Source: Trichosporon coremiiforme
Lineage: Eukaryota; Basidiomycota; Tremellomycetes; Trichosporonales; Trichosporonaceae
NCBI GenBank assembly: GCA_039545355.1
Contig: BCJJ01000014.1
Coordinates: forward strand, 871,914-935,913
Length of the DNA: 64,000 bases
Direction: 5' to 3'
In this document: piece after piece, positions 24,500 to 33,363 of the stretch
How positions within the stretch are numbered: the stretch's first letter is position 1
How the letters are laid out: the number at the start of each line of letters is the position of its first letter
Program-made: the position numbers and the translations under genes
The notes under the pieces: model-generated
Seen by the model: the letters and a program-made list of their open reading frames with translations, nothing else
What the model was told of the DNA's origin: nothing
The model's database searches: none

Positions 24500-26339
24500 T
24501 CATACTCTTCTGACATCGACGGCGGCTTCCCTCGCCAACGGAGCAGGCTCAGCAAAGGCTGGGTGCTCGGCTTCGGACTCGGCGTCGGAGCACGCCTTGG
24601 CTTGTGCCCTTGCGAGCTTCTCGGCGGCAGCTCGCTTAGCCCTCAGCTTCTTGAGGACCTCGGGTCTCGTCTTCTCGTACACTCGCATAGCCTTCGGGAG
24701 CAGCTCCGTGATGCGCTGTGGTTAGCTAGCGATTCAAGCTTTGTAGCTACCTTCTGTCTCTCTACGGTCGCCGGATGGGTCCGGAGGAAGTTGTACTTGT
24801 GTCCGACTGAGATTGGTCGGCCAGAGGCGGCGGCATCGGCCTCGACGCAGCTCATCAGCTCCCACAGATCGAGCATGCAGCGCGGGTCGTACCCCGCCCA
24901 CGCCATCAAGTCCAGTCCGACGGCGTCAGCTTCCTCCTCCAGCTTGCGGGAGTAGGCACGCTCAGCGACGACATCATTGATCCAGTTGATGCAAGTTCCA
25001 GCCATGTCGGTCACACTGGCATCAGCTATATTGCCGCACCCGCGAAGCTCACAAGGGGAAGCTGATCGTGAAGGCGTACGAGAAGCCGCGTAACACATCG
25101 AAGATGACTGAAGCCACGTTGAGGAACTGCAGCCGTCAGCTTCTGCTACTGCTCATGGCAGCTCACCCCCAAGTTCTCCACGCCATGACGCTGCATTACG
25201 TGCGCGATCTCGTGCCCGATCACGGCGGCGAGGATATGGTCATCCTCCGGGAGCAGGTCGAGCAGGCCAGTGTACACAAACACTTCCTTGTTCGGGAGGC
25301 AGAAGGCGTTCACCTGGGGCTGAGCGTTAGAGAAGATACAGCAGCTAACGCACCGACTCGATGACGTAGACGTTCCAGTCGGTGTTCTTGACGTTCCGTC
25401 GCTTGAACGGGTTGCGCGACTCATGTTTATGGCAGATGGCGGACGAGTGTGCCGTCGCGCTGGGCTGGTATCGTTCGGAGACGTCGATGGGTTGTCCGGG
25501 AGCTGTGGGAGATCCTGGCTCCTCGTGTCCCGACCACGCCGTGCCGTGCACAACTGTCCCCTCCTGTTCCTCGATGGCCGTGATCATGCGCTCGGTGACG
25601 CGACCGACCTTGATGGAGCGGGGGTCGTCAGGTGGCAGGATCAATGGCCCGTCGTGGTGCACTACATCCTTGTGTCTGTTGTCAGCTCACAAGTTTAGAT
25701 TGGTGAGCTCACCGTCTGCTTGACCATGCGTGCTCCTCGTTCTCGGACATGAGAAGCAGCCTCCATCGTCCTGTCCGTGGCGACTGGTCGAGTCCGAGCG
25801 CTAGCACGATACAGAATGCAAAGATCTGCCTGTCAGCTCCATGTCACTACTCCGGCAGCTCACGGGTATCTGCATGAGGAAGAGGCTTGTGCGCCTGTAC
25901 TTCTTCCAGAGCCTGCTGTCAGCGATCGTCGTTACTGTGACTGTGTGACGGGGGTGACTCACTTGTACCTGAAGACGAAAGGGAGGAAGAGCAACGACGC
26001 CCTCGTAATGTTGAGAAGCGTGCTCTTGATGGCGGGCACGGCGAGGAAGAATACATCCTGCCGTCGTGGTGAGGGGTGGAAGGAACGAGTCTGTAGCTGG
26101 AGGGAGAGAAGGCGATGGACCTTGGTGGTGGTGGTGGTGGTGGTGGTGGTGTATTGGATTGTGCGGGGGTGGGGACCCCGATGGATGCCGGTGCCGAAAT
26201 GGCGGGAACGGGTGGCGAATGACGTCGGTGCGGCGAGCAGTGCGTTTCGCCCGGCGGCGGGGTGTCTCGGAGCGGTGCCGAGGACAGCCTGCGGCCGTAG
26301 AAGAGGTCGTAGCCCCGTGGGTAGTGATGGCGGGGGCAT
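24500..26339 (-). CDS. OMA1: Mitochondrial inner-membrane metalloendopeptidase Oma1 (M48)
   Basis: Eight exons (26339-25963, 25912-25864, 25825-25713, 25675-25354, 25313-25167, 25126-25053, 25015-24751, 24715-24500) keep phase throughout and give 520 aa. The first ~110 residues are Arg/Ser/Thr/Pro-rich without acidic residues, typical of a mitochondrial presequence, and include nine consecutive Thr codons. A hydrophobic segment follows (LLNITRASLLFLPFVF) and a second lies in exon 3 (IFAFCIVLALGL). The zinc site HEIAH is at about residues 321-325, preceded by NAFCLPNKEVFVYTGLL; the downstream EEEADAVGLDLMAWAGYDP block supplies the third ligand. Oma1 degrades misfolded or excess inner-membrane proteins and processes OPA1-type targets under stress. 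About 35 residues around exon 4 (HKHESRNPFKRR) look lineage-specific. All seven introns end in CTRAC/CTRAT close to AG. Confidence 0.92.
26124..26150. repeat. (GGT)9 microsatellite inside OMA1 exon 1
   Basis: Nine perfect GGT units on the plus strand read as nine ACC (Thr) codons in the OMA1 presequence. Such tracts change length easily, but length changes here stay in frame and in a targeting region that tolerates them. Confidence 0.9.
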
Positions 26340-26798
26340 GGTGGACGATGATGTGGTCGCTAAAGACTGGAAGCCGAGGTGAACAGGTGACTGCCCCCTC
26401 CCCCCATAGATGATGATGCCGGCCCAGGCACTCCTCGTGACCGCCGACACAATTGCCAGATCGCTGCGGGTCGGAGTCATGTGCGCTATCCATTCCACCC
26501 CTCTATCGGCCCCGCCTCCGCCTCCGCCTCCGCAGCAGTAGCATGTTATCAGCATCCGGGACCAAGCGGTGCATCGTCACGGCTGTTATCAGATACCAAC
26601 ATGTGGATGGCCCTCGGGCAGTGACAGTGTAGATGACATTGCCAGGGCCAGGCCGACGGGCGACGGGACAGAGGGTCGGGTATCGGCCACCTACTGACTG
26701 GGTGGGTGTGTGTTTTTCGTCGCTGGCGTCGTTTTGGTCTCACTTCCGATCGCCCCCCTCATAAAACACAATCCTCATACAGATCCGTGCCGGCACCC
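26340..26798. promoter_or_regulatory. Divergent promoter region, OMA1 and the NAPE-PLD-like gene
   Basis: This 459-bp region separates two start codons. It contains a CTCCGC-type hexamer repeat near 26512-26533 and an AT-containing patch (ATAAAAC, 26761) about 35 bp before the hydrolase ATG, which is close for a TATA element. Both may be regulatory; this is inference from position. Confidence 0.4.
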
Positions 26799-28207
26799 AT
26801 GCGTCCATCTCCCATTCGCACTCTCTCCCACTCACTACGATCACTCATGCCCGCTCCCGTCTCCGTCTCCCCCGCGCCTGCCCCGGCATCCCGCACAAGG
26901 GCAGAGCACTGGGCAAACGACTCCGCGACAAAGTTCACAAACCCGTGGCCCTCGGCGCATGGCCCCCCAGCCCGCATGGACATTGCTAGGGTGAGTTAAC
27001 AACTCTGACCGCTGGCACTTTCTCGGACTCTAGCTGACAACCAGTTCCTTTGGGGAGTGCGTATCACAGGCGAGCGCGGAGCGCGTATCGCCCGTCTCGA
27101 AAGCTAGACGGCAGCATGTTCGTAGCTGACGACAGGGTCTGTGGGTGAAGCAGCCCGACATGGAGAACATCGACGCGTTCATTCAGCAGCAGTCTCCGGA
27201 CTTTACGCCTCCTCTGCGCGGCGCGAAGGCGACTTGGCTCGGCCACGCCTGCGTCCTGCTCCAGTTTGCCTCCGAGGGCGACGAGAAGCGCGGCCTCAAC
27301 ATCCTCTTCGACCCCGTGTTCAGCCAGCGCTGCGGGCCGAACCAGTACTTTGGCGCTCCGAAGCGGTACACGCGTGAGTGACTATTGGGCGTGTGAAGGG
27401 GAGGGAAGGGGGCGCAGAGTCACCTTTCTTCTCCCAGTGACAGCTGTACCTCAATCGGATAGCTGACGGACAGAGGTGCCGTGCGGCGGCGTGCAGGGAC
27501 TTCCCGAGATTGACGTCGTCGTCATCTCGCATAACCACTACGACCACCTGGACCTGCCGACACTGCAGGCGCTCTACGCGCAGCAGCCGGAGCACGCGCC
27601 CGCGATGCTGATGCCGCTGAACACCTCGCGCCTTATCAACTTCGTGCCCCGCGACCGTATAAGGGAGCTGGACTGGTGGGAGTCGGTCCGCGTCGAGTCG
27701 CCCCAGGGCAGCGCCGAGTTCACATCAACCCCGGCCCAGCACATGACGGCGCGCACGCCGTTCGACACGGCCGCCAGCCTGTGGTGTTCCTGGGCCATCA
27801 AATCCAGTAACGGGACAAACGTCTGGTTCTCTGGCGACACGGGGTATTCTGCCGTGGACAGGGACGACGACTACAGTGCCGACCCGGCGAGACCTTTCTG
27901 TCCAGAGTTCAAGAAGGTCGGCGACAAGCTGGGCCCGTTTGACCTCGCCTTCTTGCCCATTGGCGCTTATGCGCCGCGCAAGTTCCTCAGCACGGTGCAT
28001 ACCGCGCCGATCGACGCGGTTAGGATTTTCAAGGACATCAGGGCGCGCAAGGCGTTTGCGATCCACTGGGGAACGTGGGATCTGAGCCATGAGCCGCTGA
28101 GCGAGCCGCCGCGCATGCTTGCCAGTGCGCGGGAGGAGCTGGGTATCAGCAAGGACGAGTTTGATACCATCGCTCTCGGCGGAAGTGTGTCCGTAGAGCC
28201 GAAGTGA
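26799..28207 (+). CDS. FMP30: NAPE-hydrolysing phospholipase D-like metallo-beta-lactamase protein (Fmp30 type)
   Basis: Exons 26799-26990, 27045-27056, 27136-27373 and 27474-28207 give 391 aa. The N-terminus is Ser/Pro/Arg-rich, consistent with organelle targeting, followed by the family motif FTNPWPS. The metallo-beta-lactamase core shows TWLGHACVLLQF, the zinc motif SHNHYDHLDLPTLQAL, FSGDTGYS and the distal AIHWGTWDLSHEPLSEP. NAPE-PLD hydrolyses N-acylphosphatidylethanolamine to N-acylethanolamine and phosphatidate; the yeast homologue Fmp30 is mitochondrial and affects phospholipid metabolism. The second exon is only 12 nt (Phe-Leu-Trp-Gly), flanked by GCTGACAACCAG and GTGCGT. Skipping it also keeps frame but leaves a single 145-nt intron, long for this locus. 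Shares a divergent promoter with OMA1, a possible co-regulated mitochondrial pair. Confidence 0.88.
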
Positions 28208-28296
28208 TCGCCCAGCTGCACCATGTGAGAGACAATGAAACTAGCATTAAGAGGTCTTCTGATTATTGTACTACTGAATGTATCTATCCTTACTGC

Positions 28297-31200
28297 CTAG
28301 CGGTGCGTGTCGCCGTGCTGCTTGACCTTCTCGCGTATAGTCTGTCCGGGATGTTCGAGGAAGTCGAACCGCTTCTCCTTCTTGCCAATGGGGGCCTTGC
28401 CCTCGTCGATCTCGTCCTCGTCACTGCTCGAGATAGAACTCATGCTACCATGGCTTCCACGCCGCTCCCAGACGCGTCCCTTGTTGCGCTCCTTCTTCTT
28501 CTCTTGCCTCTTCTTCTTCATGTTCTGCAGCCGGTCATCATCACAGCTCATCGCCATGACGTGCAATCCGGGGAACTCCTGCTTCAACCACGCCTCGAAC
28601 AGGGGCATGATCTGCTTATCCGGCCGATAGGTGCCGGAATCATTGTCGATGATGAGCTGGTAGTCGCTCGGATCGGTCGAGCCGCCGTTCTCGGGGCCGA
28701 GAATCCAGTTCGTCTCGACGGGATGGACGTGTTTCTCCTTGCGCGCGGAGTTGTGCCGCTCACCGGCCCCATGGCGGGACTGGGGCTGCGTCTCGCCGTG
28801 CGGGGCAGCCTTGTGCGTGCCGCCTACGCCTCCGCCCGCGCCAACACCGACGCCCGGGACGGGTGCCTTCTCCATCGAATTGGCCCGCGCGCGGTCCCCA
28901 GTCTCGGCGTTGTCGCGCATGGCCGCCGCGGCCTTTTGCTTTTCCTGCTCCTGGCGCTGTTTCTGGTCCTTCTCCCTCTGGACCGCGTCGGCCTGTTCCT
29001 TCTGCTCCTTTTCTTGCTGCTTCCTCACCTCCTTCTCCTCCTTCTCCCTCTGCTTCCGCTCAGCCTTGTCCGCCTTCTCCTGAGCCTTGCGGTCCTTCTT
29101 ATCCTGCTTCGCGTCCAACTTCGCCTGCCTCTGTCTCTCCTTCTCCGCCTCAGCGGCAGCCTTCTCGTCCGCCTGTCTCTGCCTCTCATCCTCCTCTGCC
29201 TGCCTCTTCGCCTCCTCGGCCCGCTTGCGCGCCTTCTCGCCATAGGGGTCGGCCTCGACGGGCTTGCCATCCCGCTCATTCGTATAGACCAAGAACCCGC
29301 CGTTCGGCACGTCGTCGTCGCTATCGCTCATCTCGAGCGCGGATGTCTTGGCAGGCCCAGAGAGCACGCCGACGGTCTTGCCGTGCGGATCGCGTTTCAC
29401 GAACTCGGGCGAGGTCTGGATCGACATGACGTCGATCTGGGGCGGATGCTCTTGGACTCGGCCAATGGGCTGGCCGCCCGCGCCGAGGAGGGTCTGGTGC
29501 TGCGGGCCCGTTGGCTTGGCCTTTTCGGGAGAGGCGAGCTGGCCTTGCGACGTCGAGTAGCGCGGGTTATCGACGATCTTGTACCCCGAGGAAGTACGGT
29601 TCTTGACGGGCGCCTGCGGGATGAGGCTCGCCTTGATCGCGTCCGGGTCTGTGGTGGGCGAGTTCTTCTCCTTCTTCGGCGAAGACTTCCTGGGAGAAGT
29701 GGGCGACGTGGGCGAGTTGGGACCCTTGCCCTTCTTGCTGATCGAGTTGTGGTGTTCCAGCGCCTCGGTCCTGAGCGGGACGCGGACGGAGGATTGTTGC
29801 TGAGGAGGCAGTTGCGGTGCCGTAGAGGGCTTGTCGCGCTGATGCTTGGCCGTGTACTTGTCCAGCTTGGTGCCCAGGAGGGGGTTCTTGCTCTTCCTCT
29901 GCTGGGCGAGCAGGACGTCGCCGTCTTCACGGAAGGCACTCTGCGGATGCCCGTTCACGTCCAGGTGCGCGTCGTGCAGGTGCTGGTCCTCCTCAACGCT
30001 GCTGCCCGGGCTGTCCGGGTGATGGTACGTGTGCTCGGGGCCGGCGAGGGACCGCGGGCGCGAGTCACTGGGGCCGTAGGGGCCTTTGGAACCAGTGGCG
30101 GGCGTCATGGCGGTGATGGGGGAGGACGGCTTGTCGCTCGACTTGCGGCGGTCGGTGGAACGGCGGTTGTCCATCGAGGGGCGCTGGTCGAACGAAGCGC
30201 CACTGGCGCGATTGTCGACGCCGGCGTACATGCTCTCGTGCATGGATCCATGAACGGAGGCATGCGACGGCGGGCGGTTGACGCGCGCGCTCTGCTTGGG
30301 GTCCCTCAGCCTCGCCTCGCCGTCGATACCCTTCACGTTCGGGCCATTGTGGTCGTCCTCGTCGTTGATTTCCTCAATATGGGCGCCTTCTCCTGCGCCG
30401 GGGGTGGTCACGCTCTGGATCGCAATGGGTGCGGCCACCGCTGAGAGAGTGGGCGAGCCCATCCCGCTGAGACCAGGGGACATGACGCCTGGCGTAGTCC
30501 CAGGCGAGCCCGGAACAGACGGAAGGCTCATCTTCCTGGACGAGGGGGAGAGAGGTCCGTCCGGCTTCCCATCAGGCGGCAGCGGCAGCGCGCGGGGTGG
30601 GGGCGAGATTTCGTGCCGCTCAAACTCGCGGTGTTCCTGCGGCGGCTCGCCCTTCTTGTGTACAACTTCGACGCGGGACGTCTCCACAACCTTGCGTCCA
30701 TTGGGGAGTTCCGTCTCCACGGTCCGGGTCGCGATGTAGCCCCTGCGTCCCTTCAGGCCGTTTCCGTCAATGGGCGCGCCGCCAAAGACGCCCAGCGCCG
30801 TGTTCGTCGGCAGGCCGTCGGGACCCGTAGCAGAGGCGGGCACGTTGGGACCGACGACGGCGCCGGACCCGGGCTGGGCGTTGTACGCTGCCGGGGTTTG
30901 CGTGCCCGCGTGCCCTGGGGTGGCGGTCGTGGAGCGATCCACGTTGGGCGGTGTCGGGAAGTCGTTCACGCTCGAGTTGAGCAGGGCGCCGTTCGGCCCA
31001 TCGCGGGTAATCGAGCGCTGCGAGTCAGCGCCCCAGTTGCTGCCACTGCGCTGGTGCCCCTGCTGATAGCTGTCGGTGTCGCGCTGGTTGTCGAACTCGG
31101 GTCCGCGCGGACCGCTGCGGTCACCGCTGTTCGACTTGCGATGCCCGCCGACGGCAGCGACGACGCCAGGCTTCTCATCATACTCTGGCGGCGTGTAGTA

Positions 31201-32520
31201 GCCGGACTGTCTCGAGTCCGACCTCTGCTTGGAGGAGCTGGGCATGCCGACCTCACTGGGACTCTTGACCTCCATCGGGCCCCTCCTCTCGCCTTCCTCG
31301 CCATTACCTCCATATCCGTCTCCGCCATCATACTGCGTGTTGATCTGGAGCTGCTTGATGTCCTTCTGCACGGCGGGCTTGATGCCCTGCGCCTTGTCGT
31401 CCCCTACAGTCGACGTGACGCCCTTGACCATGTCCCCATCGGGGTCGCCCTTCTTGAACTTGCGAATGAAGAATTCACCCGACACACAGATCCACTCGTC
31501 CACGTCGGAGTGCATCGTGTGCTTTGACAGCATGTCGATGCCGAACTCGGGCCCCGTCTCCGTGAAGCGCATCAGGCCGTCGAGCGTCACAACGTATGTG
31601 AACACGCGGTCGCCCTCTCCCCAGTGTGCCATGTCCAAAAACCTGCGAGCCCTCTCGTGCCCATTGCGCAGCGTGCCGTAGCGCGTCTTCGGGTCAAAGT
31701 GGTACACCTTCTCGTGCTCGCGATGCAGGAGCTCGTGCATCATCTTGCCCCGCAGGTGCTTGGCCGTGAACATGGTCTTGACAAAGGGGAGGAACTCGAC
31801 GAAGCGGTGGTACAGCGCGTTGGGCGCCGGGCCGGCAAGTTGTAGCTCGTTCGCCTGGAAGTCCGGATCCTCCGTGCCGCCTGCGTCGGGGTCTGGCGCA
31901 ACCGTATCCGTGATATGGCCCAGGATGGAGCTGAAGTGCACCCAGTAAAAGCTGTTGGCCGTGTACACTTTGCCGACCTCGGGCTTCGTGCGCCCAAGGT
32001 TCTCGATCGAGATCGTGATCGTCGCGTCCTTGCGCGCATCCGAGGAGAAGGGCTTCATGCACGCCTTCCGGCCCCAGGCCTTCACGCTCGCTCCCCTGGA
32101 CGAGAGGTCGAAGGTCTGCCGGTCCAGACCTTGGTAGTCGGCCGACAGCCGGCCAGTGTGCACATGCACCTTGCCGAGTTCGTCGTCGTGGCTGCCGCTG
32201 TCCTCGTCATAGACACGGATTTTGAACTCAGCCCCAGGAGTGGGGATACCGGCCACGACCCAGACTGCTTCCCACCGCGGATCGAGCGTCTTGTAAGACG
32301 TCGCTGAGCGGAAACGCACGCGCGGGTCGTGCTTGTTTCGTGTGTGCAGGGGAGTGTTGACCTGAGCGAGGATGAAGGGGTCCGCACTGTCGCCCCAGTC
32401 GGCGGGGGGCAGGTTGGACGAACCGTGGAACGTCAGCTTCAGCGTGTACGTCTCCCCGACGCTGGGGGGCATGGGCGTCTTGTCCAGCCCTCCTGGGGGA
32501 TTCTTCTTGTCCTTCCCCAT
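28297..32520 (-). CDS. C2-domain protein with long disordered and coiled-coil tail
   Basis: One uninterrupted frame of 1,407 aa. A C2 domain occupies about residues 20-160 (YTLKLTFHGSSNLPPADWGD ... SADPFILAQV ... IRVYDEDSGSHDDELGKVHV), with Asp residues at the usual calcium loops, so calcium-dependent membrane binding is plausible. Residues about 180-410 form a further conserved-looking globular region rich in Trp, His and Phe. A Ser/Pro/Gly-rich disordered stretch follows, then a highly charged Arg/Lys/Glu/Gln single-helix or coiled coil at about 1,080-1,220. A final compact block (NWILGPENGG ... DYQLIIDNDSGTYRPDK ... GLHVMAMSCDDDRLQNMKKK) closes the protein before a basic tail. The architecture suggests a peripheral membrane scaffold; the substrate or pathway is unknown. 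Being intronless is unusual beside its intron-rich neighbours. The opposite-strand open frame of 746 codons is its shadow. Confidence 0.85.
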   Translation of the reverse strand: MGKDKKNPPGGLDKTPMPPSVGETYTLKLTFHGSSNLPPADWGDSADPFILAQVNTPLHTRNKHDPRVRFRSATSYKTLDPRWEAVWVVAGIPTPGAEFKIRVYDEDSGSHDDELGKVHVHTGRLSADYQGLDRQTFDLSSRGASVKAWGRKACMKPFSSDARKDATITISIENLGRTKPEVGKVYTANSFYWVHFSSILGHITDTVAPDPDAGGTEDPDFQANELQLAGPAPNALYHRFVEFLPFVKTMFTAKHLRGKMMHELLHREHEKVYHFDPKTRYGTLRNGHERARRFLDMAHWGEGDRVFTYVVTLDGLMRFTETGPEFGIDMLSKHTMHSDVDEWICVSGEFFIRKFKKGDPDGDMVKGVTSTVGDDKAQGIKPAVQKDIKQLQINTQYDGGDGYGGNGEEGERRGPMEVKSPSEVGMPSSSKQRSDSRQSGYYTPPEYDEKPGVVAAVGGHRKSNSGDRSGPRGPEFDNQRDTDSYQQGHQRSGSNWGADSQRSITRDGPNGALLNSSVNDFPTPPNVDRSTTATPGHAGTQTPAAYNAQPGSGAVVGPNVPASATGPDGLPTNTALGVFGGAPIDGNGLKGRRGYIATRTVETELPNGRKVVETSRVEVVHKKGEPPQEHREFERHEISPPPRALPLPPDGKPDGPLSPSSRKMSLPSVPGSPGTTPGVMSPGLSGMGSPTLSAVAAPIAIQSVTTPGAGEGAHIEEINDEDDHNGPNVKGIDGEARLRDPKQSARVNRPPSHASVHGSMHESMYAGVDNRASGASFDQRPSMDNRRSTDRRKSSDKPSSPITAMTPATGSKGPYGPSDSRPRSLAGPEHTYHHPDSPGSSVEEDQHLHDAHLDVNGHPQSAFREDGDVLLAQQRKSKNPLLGTKLDKYTAKHQRDKPSTAPQLPPQQQSSVRVPLRTEALEHHNSISKKGKGPNSPTSPTSPRKSSPKKEKNSPTTDPDAIKASLIPQAPVKNRTSSGYKIVDNPRYSTSQGQLASPEKAKPTGPQHQTLLGAGGQPIGRVQEHPPQIDVMSIQTSPEFVKRDPHGKTVGVLSGPAKTSALEMSDSDDDVPNGGFLVYTNERDGKPVEADPYGEKARKRAEEAKRQAEEDERQRQADEKAAAEAEKERQRQAKLDAKQDKKDRKAQEKADKAERKQREKEEKEVRKQQEKEQKEQADAVQREKDQKQRQEQEKQKAAAAMRDNAETGDRARANSMEKAPVPGVGVGAGGGVGGTHKAAPHGETQPQSRHGAGERHNSARKEKHVHPVETNWILGPENGGSTDPSDYQLIIDNDSGTYRPDKQIMPLFEAWLKQEFPGLHVMAMSCDDDRLQNMKKKRQEKKKERNKGRVWERRGSHGSMSSISSSDEDEIDEGKAPIGKKEKRFDFLEHPGQTIREKVKQHGDTHR

Positions 32521-33363
32521 GCTGTAGGGTCGGGTGGTGGGTTACGTCTGTCGAGGGGTCGTTGTGGTAGCTGTGCTGTTTCGTCTTTGTGCTGGTCGCT
32601 TGGAAGGATTGAGGTCGAGCCAGGATTATAGAACAGATAGATAAATCAAGAGATTCAGTGGAGCTCCAGTGATCAGAAGGTGGTCGGTTCTCACTGCGTG
32701 TGTGCTCGACATCATACGTCGCCAGTTGTGGATCCTCATCCGGTCCGTGGCACCGTGGCTATTCTCATCCCAACGTACCCTATGATCCCCCATCCGCAGC
32801 CCTTGCGTTCCCCTTGCGTTACCAAACCTCGGCATCTCGTCAGGTCCAAAGGTTAAGCACTGGATGAGCGACTAGACGCCGAACGAACAATTCTAAAATG
32901 ACGAGCGACCGCCTGACGTCATCCACCGCCCGGACGAGTCACTACGTCATCGTTGACTTTGCTCACTTCGGCTCGGCTCGTGTGTCTCCCAAGCAGCTCG
33001 GTCTTCAGGTCCTCACTAGCCTGACTGAAGTCTGTCGGAAAGGTCGGCTCTAGGGACAGGACAGGCCTGGCCAAATCTTTCTCCGTGCTCGCTGTGCTGT
33101 TGACAAGTTGATAGTGGTTGGATTGATGGTTGCTCGCTGGCTCGTGTGGCAGTTCAATCAAACATCTTTTCGCATCTGGGCAAGAGGCTAAGCTGGAAAA
33201 CTACGGAATAATAAACACACAGGTTTCACAGACAGATATCGGACTGGAGTACTGCGGTCAGGCTACTGGTACGAAACAAACTGAACTGCTCTTCTTCATC
33301 AAACGTCTCTCCTTCAGATTCTCTCCTTGCGCTCGTCGCACCTCGGTCCCCGCTTAGATGCGC
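32521..33363. other. Promoter of the C2-domain gene and 3' flank of the Ish1-type gene
   Basis: This 843-bp stretch has no open frame that looks coding. The part nearest 32521 is 5' UTR and promoter. No TATA box or repeat is recognised. Confidence 0.45.

Noticed and set aside
28204..30444. 746-codon plus-strand open frame, Leu/Arg-rich
   Set aside because: It is fully antisense to the C2-domain gene; the long frame results from GC-rich third positions of the real gene, and its translation is low-complexity without domains.
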